Shown here one piece after another: positions 6,811 through 13,737 of a DNA stretch of 13,756 bases. The notes under the pieces are model-generated. The model ran no database searches and was not told the origin of the DNA. It saw only the letters and a list, made by a program, of their open reading frames with translations. Location: NCBI GenBank assembly GCA_002508425.1, contig DAKU01000165.1, positions 1 to 13,756 on the forward strand. Reading direction: 5' to 3'. Every line of letters begins with the position of its first letter. Position 1 is the first letter of the stretch. Made by a program: the position numbers and the translations under genes. The stretch is from Methanosarcinaceae archaeon UBA470 (lineage in GTDB: Archaea > Halobacteriota > Methanosarcinia > Methanosarcinales > Methanosarcinaceae).

Positions 6811-7317
6811 ATGATAACACCGGATAGGGCATTACAAATCCTTAGAGATGAAGGTTGCTCTGAGAAAGTAATTGCGCATTGTATAGCTGTTTCTGAGTAT
6901 GCCACTGAGATTGCAGAAAAATTAGCAGCATCTGGAAAAAACGTGGATGTGGGACTGGTAACAATCGGTGGTTTGCTTCATGACCTTGGCAGGTCACGCA
7001 GCCATGGCATAGACCATGCAGTTATTGGTGCAAACATAGCTGCTCAATCGGCTTTGGACCCTGCTATTGTAAATATAATTAAGAAGCATATAGGTGCAGG
7101 TATTACTATAGAAGAAGCAAAAGAGCTCGGCCTGCCTGAAGATGATTATATGCCTTTTACCATCGAAGAGAAAATAGTGGCACACGCCGATAACTTCACT
7201 TCAGGCGATACAAGGATAACCATGCATAAGCTTATGGAGAAACTGCATAAAAGGCATGCCAGTGATGAAAGTATAGCACGCACCATTGCTCTTGCAGAAG
7301 AAATAGGCATTTATTGA
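6811..7317 (+). CDS. HD-domain phosphohydrolase (TIGR00295-like)
   Basis: 168 aa. It has the HD superfamily metal ligands: H23 (AHCIAVS), the H57-D58 pair (GLLHDLGR) and D127 (AHADNF), plus H69 and H93 at positions where extra ligands often occur. It matches the small archaeal HDIG family TIGR00295 as I remember it. HD proteins hydrolyse phosphate esters, often nucleotides, but this family's substrate is not known to me. The ATG follows the TFE stop by a single base, so the two are translated from one mRNA and are probably translationally coupled. No internal promoter is visible. There is no signal peptide; the protein should be cytoplasmic. Confidence 0.88.
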   Translation: MITPDRALQILRDEGCSEKVIAHCIAVSEYATEIAEKLAASGKNVDVGLVTIGGLLHDLGRSRSHGIDHAVIGANIAAQSALDPAIVNIIKKHIGAGITIEEAKELGLPEDDYMPFTIEEKIVAHADNFTSGDTRITMHKLMEKLHKRHASDESIARTIALAEEIGIY

Positions 7318-7362
7318 ACTATGGAATTAATTCAAAAGATCATACATTTGCCAGCAAAACGC

Positions 7363-7399
7363 ATGATTAATAGAAAGGCTTATATATATTATGATTAAT
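7363..7399 (+). promoter_or_regulatory. psmB promoter: strong BRE/TATA flanked by a direct repeat
   Basis: GAAAGG followed by CTTATATATA (TATA at 7379-7388) is close to the archaeal BRE-TATA consensus and lies about 90 bases before the psmB ATG, predicting a leader of about 60 bases. The nine-base repeat ATGATTAAT occurs at 7363-7371 and again at 7391-7399, exactly one copy on each side of the TATA box, 28 bases apart. The promoter is convincing; a regulatory role for the repeats is inference. Confidence 0.65.
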
Positions 7400-7472
7400 C
7401 AATAGTTTGTCTGGATTACAGATATGATCTTTTTATAAAAATTTTCTCATTTTGCGACGATGAGGTATACTG

Positions 7473-8105
7473 ATGGTCGATGATAAATATTTAAAAGGTA
7501 CAACTACTGTAGGCATAGTTTGTGATAAAGGCGTGGTACTTGCTACGGAAAGACGGGCAACTATGGGAAATTTCATAGCTAGCAAGACAGCCAAAAAAAT
7601 TTATCAGATCGATGAGCTTGTGGGCATGACCACTGCAGGATCCGTAGGAGATGCTCAACAGATCGTGCGCATAATGAGTGTTGAGTCTCATCTTTACAAA
7701 ATGAGGCGTAAAGAGCCTATGACTATTAAAGGCATAACTACGCTTCTGTCAAACATCTTGAGCGGACAGCGCTATTATCCTCTTATGGTACAACTACTTG
7801 TAGGCGGTGTGGACAAGAACGGACCTTCTATATTCTCTCTTGATGCTCTTGGAGGCACTATTGAAGAGACAAAGGCTGTAGCAACTGGTTCCGGTTCACC
7901 TATGGCTTATGGAGTGCTGGAAGATCGGTTCATGGATGGAATATCCATAGAGGAAGGAGTAGAGCTGGCAATACGCGCACTTCATAATGCAATGAAGAGA
8001 GATTCAGCATCTGGCAATGGAATTGATGTTGTAGTAATAACTGCTGATAAATTCAATCGTCTGGAAGAAGAGGAAGTTCAACAGTATAGGGATAAATTGA
8101 ATTAA
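7473..8105 (+). CDS. psmB: Proteasome beta subunit
   Basis: 210 aa, ATG 7473 preceded by GAGGT at 7462-7466. Nine residues (MVDDKYLKG) form the propeptide, cleaved at Gly-Thr to expose the catalytic Thr10 (Thr1 of the mature chain). In mature numbering Glu17 and Lys33 are present (ATERRATMG, TAKKIYQ). TTAGSVGDAQQ, SLDALGG, ATGSGSPMAYGVLE and KRDSASGNGIDVV are family hallmarks. Beta subunits form the two inner rings of the 20S proteasome and carry the N-terminal threonine protease activity. Length and residues look intact. It precedes aCPSF1 in the same direction with a 100-base gap; this pairing is one I recall from other euryarchaea. The alpha subunit gene is not in the window. Confidence 0.97.
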   Translation: MVDDKYLKGTTTVGIVCDKGVVLATERRATMGNFIASKTAKKIYQIDELVGMTTAGSVGDAQQIVRIMSVESHLYKMRRKEPMTIKGITTLLSNILSGQRYYPLMVQLLVGGVDKNGPSIFSLDALGGTIEETKAVATGSGSPMAYGVLEDRFMDGISIEEGVELAIRALHNAMKRDSASGNGIDVVVITADKFNRLEEEEVQQYRDKLN

Positions 8106-8163
8106 AATATTCCTGACCATTCTGTTGACTTTACTTTGACATCTGTTCTATCTTACATAGATC

Positions 8164-8190
8164 AAAATTTTATATTTTTTTATTTTTCTC
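8164..8190 (+). promoter_or_regulatory. T-rich block between psmB and aCPSF1
   Basis: AAAATTTTATATTTTTTTATTTTTCTC lies just ahead of the aCPSF1 ribosome site (GGAAG at 8194-8198). It contains a TATA-like TTTATATTT and runs of 7 and 5 T. It could terminate psmB transcripts, or be a U-rich element in the aCPSF1 leader. It is too close to the start codon (8206) to be a normal TATA box for that gene, unless the mRNA is nearly leaderless. Confidence 0.4.
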
Positions 8191-8205
8191 AAAGGAAGGC
8201 TTTTA

Positions 8206-10116
8206 ATGGCAATAGATGAAGTATTAGCTGATCTAAAACATAAAATAGACGAAAAATTGCCGCAGGGCACTACTATTTCTAGCGTAGAGTTCGAAGGTCC
8301 GCAATTAGTAATGTATACTGAAAATCCATGGAGTTTTGCGGACAATGGTAATATTGTAAGAAACCTTGCGAAGATCCTTAGGACACGCATAGTTGTGCGC
8401 CCAGATCCAAAGGTCTTACTACCTCCAGAAGAATCTGTTGGCAAAATAGTTGAGACCGTACCGGAAGACTCAGCCATAGCCAATTATCACTTCGATCCAG
8501 ATGTGGGAGAAGTTATAATCGAAGCCGAAAAACCAGGCCTTGTAATCGGGAAACATGGAGAGACTTTAAGAGAGATCACAAAAAAGATAGGATGGACACC
8601 AAAAGTAGTGCGTGCTCCGCCCATATCATCACGGACAGTCAAGAACATCCGTGAATTCATGAAAACGAACCACAAAGAAAGGAAAGAAATACTCAAAACC
8701 GTGGGTCGTAAAATACACAGAGAATGCACATCCAAAGACAAATGGGTCAGGGTCACATCGCTTGGAGGATGTAAAGAAGTTGGAAGAAGCTGTTTCCTGC
8801 TATCAACACCCGAATCCAGTGTAATGATAGATTGTGGCGTTAACGTCGGTTCTGAAGAAAACATGACCCCTTACCTCTATGTGCCTGAGGTTTCGCCCTT
8901 AAGCAAACTCGATGCAGTAGTGATCACCCACGCTCACCTGGATCACCAAGGTCTGTTGCCACTATTATACAGGTATGGATTTGAGGGGCCGGTGTATTAC
9001 ACGCCCCCGACAAGGGACCTGACAGCCTTATTGCAGCTTGATTATATAGATGTGGCTTCAAAGGAAGGCAAAAGGCCTCCATATTCTTCAGCAGATGTGC
9101 GTGAAGTGCTTAAACATTCTATAGTTCTGGATTTTGAAGAAGTCACAGATATTGCACCTGACATTAAGCTTACCTTCCACAATGCAGGACACATCCTAGG
9201 TTCTGCTATTTGCCATTTCCACATAGGTGATGGATTGCACAATGTTGTCTTTACAGGTGACTTCAAATATGAAAAGACAAGGCTTTTCGACCCGGCAGTT
9301 AACAAGTTCCCACGTGTAGAAAGTGTGATAATGGAGTCTACTTACGGCGGCGCAAATGCAATTCAGCCATCCCTGCAGGATGCAGAGAACCACCTGCAAC
9401 AGGTGATAAAAGCCACTCTCCAGAACAAAGGAATAGTGCTGATACCGGCCTTCGCAGTAGGAAGAAGTCAGGAAGTTATGATCGTCCTGGAAGATGCCAT
9501 ACGCAAAGGATTGATAGATAATGTCCCGGTGTACCTTGACGGTATGATCTGGGAAGCTACGGCCATCCATGCTACATATCCGGAATATCTTAACAACGAC
9601 CTGAGAAAACTCATTTTCCAGAAAGGTGAGAATCCTTTCCTTTCAGAATGCTTTAAGCCGGTGGATTCTAATGAGCTACGTAAAGAGATCATAGAGAAAC
9701 GTGAGCCATGCGTAATCCTTGCCACATCGGGAATGATGAACGCAGGACCCGTCATGGAATATTTCAAGGCCCTTGCTGAAGACGAGAGGAACACACTTGT
9801 ATTCGTAGGTTACCAGGCAGACGGTACACTGGGACGCAGGATCCAGAAAGGATGGAAAGAAATACCCCTCAATACCGGAAAGGGAACAGAGATAGTACAC
9901 ATGAATATGAACGTGGAGATCATTGATGGTTTCTCTGGTCATTCTGACCGCAGGCAGCTCATGGAATACGTGCGCAAGATGAAACCAAGACCTGAACGCA
10001 TATTCACGGAACATGGAGATGAAAGATCATGCATCGATCTGGCAACTTCCATCCATAAAAAGAACAAGATGGAAACAAGAGCACTCACAAACCTTGAGAC
10101 CATTCGTCTTGTGTAA
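8206..10116 (+). CDS. aCPSF1/FttA: KH-domain beta-CASP ribonuclease, transcription termination factor
   Basis: 636 aa, ATG 8206 with GGAAG 7-8 bases upstream. Two N-terminal KH-like domains occupy about residues 1-150, the second with the GKHG loop (115-118). The metallo-beta-lactamase core begins near residue 185. Zinc ligands are visible: HAHLDH (H242, H244, D246, H247), H329 in NAGHILGSA, D352 in FTGDFKYE, and H603 in TEHGDE. The beta-CASP region shows ESTYGG and IPAFAVGRSQE, and H579 in DGFSGHSDR. This domain order and length are those of archaeal aCPSF1, the homologue of eukaryotic CPSF73. aCPSF1 (FttA) cleaves nascent RNA at U-rich sites and terminates transcription across archaeal genomes. 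All catalytic residues are intact. It ends 5 bases from the stop of the convergent HAD gene. Confidence 0.96.
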   Translation: MAIDEVLADLKHKIDEKLPQGTTISSVEFEGPQLVMYTENPWSFADNGNIVRNLAKILRTRIVVRPDPKVLLPPEESVGKIVETVPEDSAIANYHFDPDVGEVIIEAEKPGLVIGKHGETLREITKKIGWTPKVVRAPPISSRTVKNIREFMKTNHKERKEILKTVGRKIHRECTSKDKWVRVTSLGGCKEVGRSCFLLSTPESSVMIDCGVNVGSEENMTPYLYVPEVSPLSKLDAVVITHAHLDHQGLLPLLYRYGFEGPVYYTPPTRDLTALLQLDYIDVASKEGKRPPYSSADVREVLKHSIVLDFEEVTDIAPDIKLTFHNAGHILGSAICHFHIGDGLHNVVFTGDFKYEKTRLFDPAVNKFPRVESVIMESTYGGANAIQPSLQDAENHLQQVIKATLQNKGIVLIPAFAVGRSQEVMIVLEDAIRKGLIDNVPVYLDGMIWEATAIHATYPEYLNNDLRKLIFQKGENPFLSECFKPVDSNELRKEIIEKREPCVILATSGMMNAGPVMEYFKALAEDERNTLVFVGYQADGTLGRRIQKGWKEIPLNTGKGTEIVHMNMNVEIIDGFSGHSDRRQLMEYVRKMKPRPERIFTEHGDERSCIDLATSIHKKNKMETRALTNLETIRLV

Positions 10117-10121
10117 TAGAA

Positions 10122-10763
10122 TCAGAGAAGTCTGGAAAGATACGCTATCAGTTCGGCATGGTCTGTAAGTATCATGTCGGCACCTATTAATTTTTCTTTT
10201 GGAAGATAAGTTGGGACTGCTACACAGTAGATACCAGCCATTTTTGCAGACTTTATTCCCAATGGAGCATTTTCTATAACTATACATTCTTCTGGTTCTA
10301 GCCCAAGTTTGCTAGCCGCTTTGAGGTAGGGTTCAGGATCTGGTTTTCCCCGAGTAACATCTTCTCCTGAAACTATTATTTTGAAGATGCCTGGATAGAA
10401 CCTATCCATCAGTGTATTTACTATTATTCTGTCAGCTCCTGATGCAACAGCCAGTTTATACTTTTCTTTAAGTGCCTGCAGACATGCCTGCATACCCTTG
10501 AAAGGTTCTGCTCTGTTGTTAAGTAAGAAATATTCCCTTTTCTTTTTGAGAAAGGTTTCATAATCAGATGTTTCGGGTTCTAGTCCAGCTTTATGAAAAA
10601 TGATATCAATAACACCTTTGTGATTGGAGCCTTCAATCTCATATATATCCATATTAGTGATAGGGATTCCCACTTCCCGGAATGCCTGCACCCAGGCATC
10701 AGCATGATAGGACATGGAATCCATGAGCACTCCATCAACATCAAAGATCAGACCTTTTAACAT
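10122..10763 (-). CDS. HAD-superfamily phosphatase / phosphomutase-like hydrolase
   Basis: 213 aa. All four HAD motifs are present: DVDGVLMDS (nucleophile Asp8, acid/base Asp10), ASGAD (Ser108), RGKPDPEPYL (Lys140) and the acidic IENAPLGI (Glu164, Asn165). The helical cap between residues 15 and 85 places it with the subfamily I phosphatases, such as phosphoglycolate phosphatase and beta-phosphoglucomutase. The exact substrate cannot be told from sequence; a small phosphorylated sugar or metabolite is likely. The ATG at 10763 is preceded by GAAGG. The gene is read toward aCPSF1, and its promoter region is shared with the divergent zinc-ribbon gene. Confidence 0.9.
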   Translation of the reverse strand: MLKGLIFDVDGVLMDSMSYHADAWVQAFREVGIPITNMDIYEIEGSNHKGVIDIIFHKAGLEPETSDYETFLKKKREYFLLNNRAEPFKGMQACLQALKEKYKLAVASGADRIIVNTLMDRFYPGIFKIIVSGEDVTRGKPDPEPYLKAASKLGLEPEECIVIENAPLGIKSAKMAGIYCVAVPTYLPKEKLIGADMILTDHAELIAYLSRLL

Positions 10764-10784
10764 GTACCTTCATCTTTGGGTATC

Positions 10785-10823
10785 AGATAAATATTTGTGC
10801 ATGAGAGTGCACATTAAATATTG
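10785..10823. promoter_or_regulatory. Divergent promoter with central inverted repeat (HAD / zinc-ribbon genes)
   Basis: TGTGCA (10796-10801), a six-base spacer, and TGCACA (10808-10813) form a perfect inverted repeat. A leftward TATA-like AAATATTTA (10798-10790 on the minus strand) lies about 27-35 bases before the HAD ATG. A rightward TTAAATATT (10814-10822) lies about 34-42 bases before the zinc-ribbon ATG. The repeat therefore lies between and partly overlaps two divergent TATA boxes, a typical place for a shared operator. Both mRNAs would have very short leaders. Confidence 0.5.
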
Positions 10824-10855
10824 GATAATTTTTATCAGTCAAAAGTGGGGATACA

Positions 10856-11062
10856 ATGAGTGAAAAAACAGAAGAACTACGTGTCTGCCTAAACTGTGGC
10901 TATGAAAGAGGATTCCATGTTTTTTTCAGAAGATTACCGGAAAGCAAAATGCATATAGGCCTGATATGCCCTTCATGTGGGCAGAGCTATGATATTGGAT
11001 GGATAACTGCTGATATAAAAGAATTTGAAGCAATCAAAGGTGAAGCATATCCGGAAAAGTGA
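10856..11062 (+). CDS. Small zinc-ribbon protein, function unknown
   Basis: 68 aa. Two CxxC knuckles, CLNC (C11, C14) and CPSC (C38, C41), are separated by 23 residues, giving a single zinc ribbon that fills most of the chain. There is no membrane segment or signal peptide. GGGG at 10846-10849 precedes the ATG by six bases. Small zinc ribbons of this kind in archaea often bind nucleic acid, RNA polymerase or the ribosome, but nothing here specifies the partner. The gene diverges from the HAD phosphatase and converges on the secreted-protein gene with a 42-base gap between stops. The two intact knuckles and good ribosome site support it as a real gene. Confidence 0.8.
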   Translation: MSEKTEELRVCLNCGYERGFHVFFRRLPESKMHIGLICPSCGQSYDIGWITADIKEFEAIKGEAYPEK

Positions 11063-11104
11063 CACTACAATAATGTGCCTGATAGCATTTTAGTCCTTCA
11101 TAGT

Positions 11105-12079
11105 TCAACTTTTCTGCTTATTTTCCAGTTTTTTATCCAATTCCTTCTTTATTACAGATGCCTCTTTTCTGTATTTGGCAGACATTGAACTGTGAATATC
11201 TTCATCGATGCTCTTTTTCTTCAGGTCCGAATCAATTGTTGAAAGAACTTTTTGTATTGCAGCGTACCTGTATTCCAACTCCTGAATCTCCGTATCTTTA
11301 TGCGTACCTTTGTTCTTTTTATTCAGATAGATGGCTCCCCCAAGGGCAAACAGACCAGCAATGAAGAACAAAGCAGACAGGTACATGGAATTATTTGATG
11401 CCTTTGCCTCTGTTGTGGATACTGTGATCTCATTGAAGGATGGATGAGAGAAAAAGAAAGTTGTTATATTACCGTTTCTTTGGGGATTTGAAGATAATGA
11501 AATCCCATTGCCATCAACTACCACCGGGTCAATGTCTTGATCCGTTTTTACGTTAAGGACAAGAGAGTGGATCGAAGATGGCTGATATCCCGATATTATA
11601 ATTTTTTTATTGAACTGACCGTCGGACTCGCCCGGCAAAAGATATAGCAAACCGTACAACTGCGGCGACTCTGAAGATACAGGAGTGATATTGTCACTGA
11701 AGTAGAGAACATCTCCTGCCCGGTTATATTCCAAGTCTACGGCGGATGTGGCATTGGACATATCCTGCTTCTGAAAGTGCATCACAACAGCATCCTGTGG
11801 TACTGAAAGACCTATTGCAGTGATATTTCCTTCGCCGGACAAAGTCCATGTTTCCTGAACAAGGATCCCATCCCCATAGCTCATGTCCAGATCAATTATG
11901 TACTGCTGAAAAGACATACCTGTGGCATCAGTGTTATTTCCTGCAGTTGAAGTGATTGTGTTATCTGCTGCACCAGCATATGGATTTAAAAAAAGGCAGA
12001 GACAAACAAAGAACACTTGCTTTAAGCATATAACGATCATCCTCTGATCCGACTTTTTATGCGCTAAATGAAGATTCAT
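11105..12079 (-). CDS. Secreted, membrane-anchored protein with cytoplasmic coiled coil
   Basis: 324 aa from ATG 12079, chosen because AGGGAT lies about 7 bases upstream. An ATG 54 bases further up and one 39 bases further in (MIVICLKQVFF) are alternatives. A basic N-terminus (HKKSDQR) precedes a hydrophobic signal segment at about residues 15-37 (VFFVCLCLFL) ending in AGA. The exported part (about 40-230) is rich in beta-prone sequence and has several N-glycosylation sequons (NIT, NAT, NNT, NNS). A single membrane helix follows at about 232-252 (LSALFFIAGLFALGGAIYL), then lysines and a highly charged tail of about 70 residues that looks like a coiled coil (IQELEYRYAAIQKVLSTI). I do not recognise a named family. 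The predicted topology is outside-in: external domain, one helix, cytoplasmic coiled coil. It diverges from ftsZ2. Confidence 0.78.
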   Translation of the reverse strand: MNLHLAHKKSDQRMIVICLKQVFFVCLCLFLNPYAGAADNTITSTAGNNTDATGMSFQQYIIDLDMSYGDGILVQETWTLSGEGNITAIGLSVPQDAVVMHFQKQDMSNATSAVDLEYNRAGDVLYFSDNITPVSSESPQLYGLLYLLPGESDGQFNKKIIISGYQPSSIHSLVLNVKTDQDIDPVVVDGNGISLSSNPQRNGNITTFFFSHPSFNEITVSTTEAKASNNSMYLSALFFIAGLFALGGAIYLNKKNKGTHKDTEIQELEYRYAAIQKVLSTIDSDLKKKSIDEDIHSSMSAKYRKEASVIKKELDKKLENKQKS

Positions 12080-12206
12080 GGATAAATCCCTTTTAATGCA
12101 TTCATGTGTGACAACTGTTATATGTTTTTGCATTTAGCGGCTATCTGGAAGTGGCATAAATTCATCCTACATTTTTTTGTTGGGACATGAAAATGGCTTC
12201 GACAAA

Positions 12207-12222
12207 CACATATATATATATC
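12207..12222 (-). promoter_or_regulatory. TATA-rich promoter for the secreted-protein gene
   Basis: An alternating ATATATATATA run at 12210-12221, read on the minus strand as GATATATATATATGTG, lies 130-140 bases upstream of the chosen start. This would give a leader of about 100 bases. It is the only strong TATA-like block on this side of the gap. Its symmetry means it could also serve the plus strand. Confidence 0.4.
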
Positions 12223-12302
12223 AATCTGTAAAGTATAGCTCTGGTAAAGTTGTGTATGAAGATGACAGATGTCGGAAGATGGTGGTATTTGGGTTGCTCG
12301 TT

Positions 12303-12332
12303 AGTCTGAAATCTGTCAGATGTCTGCAGACT
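12303..12332. repeat. Nested inverted repeats in the ftsZ2 upstream gap
   Basis: AGTCTG (12303-12308) pairs with CAGACT (12327-12332). Inside lie ATCTG-T-CAGAT (12311-12321) and a ten-base perfect palindrome, GTCTGCAGAC (12322-12331), that overlaps the outer arm. CAGATGTC at 12317-12324 also repeats a copy near 12265, giving a direct repeat about 53 bases apart. There is no coding sequence here. It may be a protein-binding array. Confidence 0.4.
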
Positions 12333-12405
12333 TCCACAATTATAGCATAAGAGAGAAAGGAAAGAGGCAAGCATTTGCACTATGGTATGTAAGCTTACCT
12401 CAAAC

Positions 12406-12415
12406 TTTAAATATA
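12406..12415 (+). promoter_or_regulatory. Probable ftsZ2 TATA box
   Basis: TTTAAATATA in CTTTAAATATAAATAC fits the archaeal TATA consensus. Transcription would begin near 12435-12440, giving a leader of about 140 bases that includes the hairpin cluster at 12473-12550. A second candidate, GGTATATAG at 12442-12450, would shorten the leader to about 100 bases, still including the cluster. Confidence 0.45.
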
Positions 12416-12472
12416 AATACATAAGTATAAAAACATGTAAAGGTATATAGTCACTGTAGAGTAATGACACAA

Positions 12473-12550
12473 TTCCACAATAGAAGGAATTTGTGGAAAT
12501 CCACATATTACAGCTTATGTGGTTATTCACATGTTCATTACACAAGTGTA
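12473..12550 (+). promoter_or_regulatory. Cluster of TGTGG/CCACA inverted repeats in the ftsZ2 leader
   Basis: Several perfect inverted repeats overlap here: TTCCACAA-N10-TTGTGGAA (12473-12498), TGTGGA-AA-TCCACA (12492-12505), CCACATA-N8-TATGTGG (12501-12522) and TACAC-AA-GTGTA (12539-12550). Because they share arms, they describe alternative, mutually exclusive hairpins if transcribed. Another TTCCACAAT copy lies at 12332-12340. This could be a multi-site operator or a switching RNA leader. No known riboswitch is recognised. Confidence 0.5.
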
Positions 12551-12576
12551 CTCAGTAATCCAATGAGGGGATGAAC

Positions 12577-13737
12577 GTGCAATCCATAGTACAGGAAGCA
12601 TTAAAACACACAGAGAAGGATAGAGAGTATCGAAAAACAGTAGCAGTGGATGATCAGCTTGACGGTTTCGGAATGCCGCGTATCACGATAGTAGGTTGTG
12701 GTGGCGCAGGAAACAATACCGTAAACAGGCTCTACAACATCGGTATAGATGGTGCAGAAACCATTGCCATTAACACAGACAAACAGCACCTGGATAACAT
12801 CAGAGCTGACAAGAAGATCCTTGTAGGTAAGACGCTTACCCGTGGACTTGGTGCAGGCGGATATCCAGAAGTCGGTGCAAAGGCAGCCGAACTGGCCCGT
12901 GGCACCCTTGAAGATATCTTCAAGGAAACAGACCTTGTATTTATCACTGCAGGTATGGGCGGAGGTACCGGTACAGGTGTAGCACCCGTTGTAGCAGAGA
13001 TAGCAAAGGAACAGGGAGCTATAGTAGTAGGTATGGTCTCCAGTCCGTTCAGGGTCGAAAGGGCAAGGACTGTCAAAGCAGAAGAAGGACTTGAAGACCT
13101 GCGCAAAGCTGCAGATACTGTTATCGTACTTGACAATAACAGATTGCTGGAATATGTACCAAACTTGCCCATAGAGCAGGCATTCTCAGTAATGGACCAG
13201 CTCATTTCAGAAACAGTGAAAGGTATCACTGAAACTATCACACAGCCATCTCTTATTAACCTTGACTACGCAGATATTAGGGCAATAATGGGTTGCGGCG
13301 GCGTCGCTGTCATGCTTGTAGGAGAGAGCAAGAACCAGGACAAGAGCAATGATGTAGTACGCATTGCATTGAACCATCCATTACTGGATGTGGACTACAG
13401 AGGAGCAACCGGTAGTCTTGTGCACATTACAGGTGGCCCCGACCTCAGCCTGAAAGAAGCAGAAGAAATCGCTTCATCCCTTACCTATGAACTGTCACCC
13501 AACGCTAATGTCATATGGGGTGCAAGGATAAGGGAAGATTATGAAGGCAAGGTACGTGTTATGGCTATCATGACAGGTGTTCAGTCTGCACAAGTACTGG
13601 GTCCGAAAAATCTAGCAGGTAGCATGCCACAGACCGCAAGCAACAGTTCACCTACTTATGGCAGAACACGCCAATCCGTTGTTGAGCCAGTTGGCCAGAG
13701 AAGGAATGGCGGATCAATAATCGACATAATAGGCTGA
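12577..13737 (+). CDS. ftsZ2: Cell division GTPase FtsZ, FtsZ2 type
   Basis: 386 aa from GTG 12577, giving MQSIVQEALKHTEK, like archaeal FtsZ2 N-termini as I recall them. An ATG six bases upstream (12571) touches the ribosome site GAGGGGAT (12565-12572), which is too close, so GTG is preferred. GTP-binding elements are intact: GCGGAGNNT (40-48) and the tubulin signature GMGGGTGTG (126-134). The catalytic T7 loop is NLDYAD (N228, D230, D233). GMGGG rather than GLGGG, and VWGARI-like C-terminal sequence (VIWGARIREDY), point to FtsZ2 rather than FtsZ1. FtsZ2 polymerises into the mid-cell ring and in haloarchaea is needed for constriction. A Ser/Gln-rich linker of about 50 residues ends with a short hydrophobic tail, GGSIIDIIG, that could bind a partner such as SepF. 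A long structured leader precedes the gene. Confidence 0.95.
   Translation: MQSIVQEALKHTEKDREYRKTVAVDDQLDGFGMPRITIVGCGGAGNNTVNRLYNIGIDGAETIAINTDKQHLDNIRADKKILVGKTLTRGLGAGGYPEVGAKAAELARGTLEDIFKETDLVFITAGMGGGTGTGVAPVVAEIAKEQGAIVVGMVSSPFRVERARTVKAEEGLEDLRKAADTVIVLDNNRLLEYVPNLPIEQAFSVMDQLISETVKGITETITQPSLINLDYADIRAIMGCGGVAVMLVGESKNQDKSNDVVRIALNHPLLDVDYRGATGSLVHITGGPDLSLKEAEEIASSLTYELSPNANVIWGARIREDYEGKVRVMAIMTGVQSAQVLGPKNLAGSMPQTASNSSPTYGRTRQSVVEPVGQRRNGGSIIDIIG

Noticed and set aside
12162..12545. Minus-strand open frame of 127 codons in the ftsZ2 upstream gap
   Set aside because: It has Tyr/His/Cys-rich, low-quality composition, no ribosome site and covers promoter elements and inverted repeats; probably chance in A/T-rich DNA.
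12260..12560. Possible replication origin in the repeat-rich gap
   Set aside because: No orc1/cdc6 gene is nearby and the repeats do not match the origin recognition boxes I know from archaea; an operator or structured leader explains them better.
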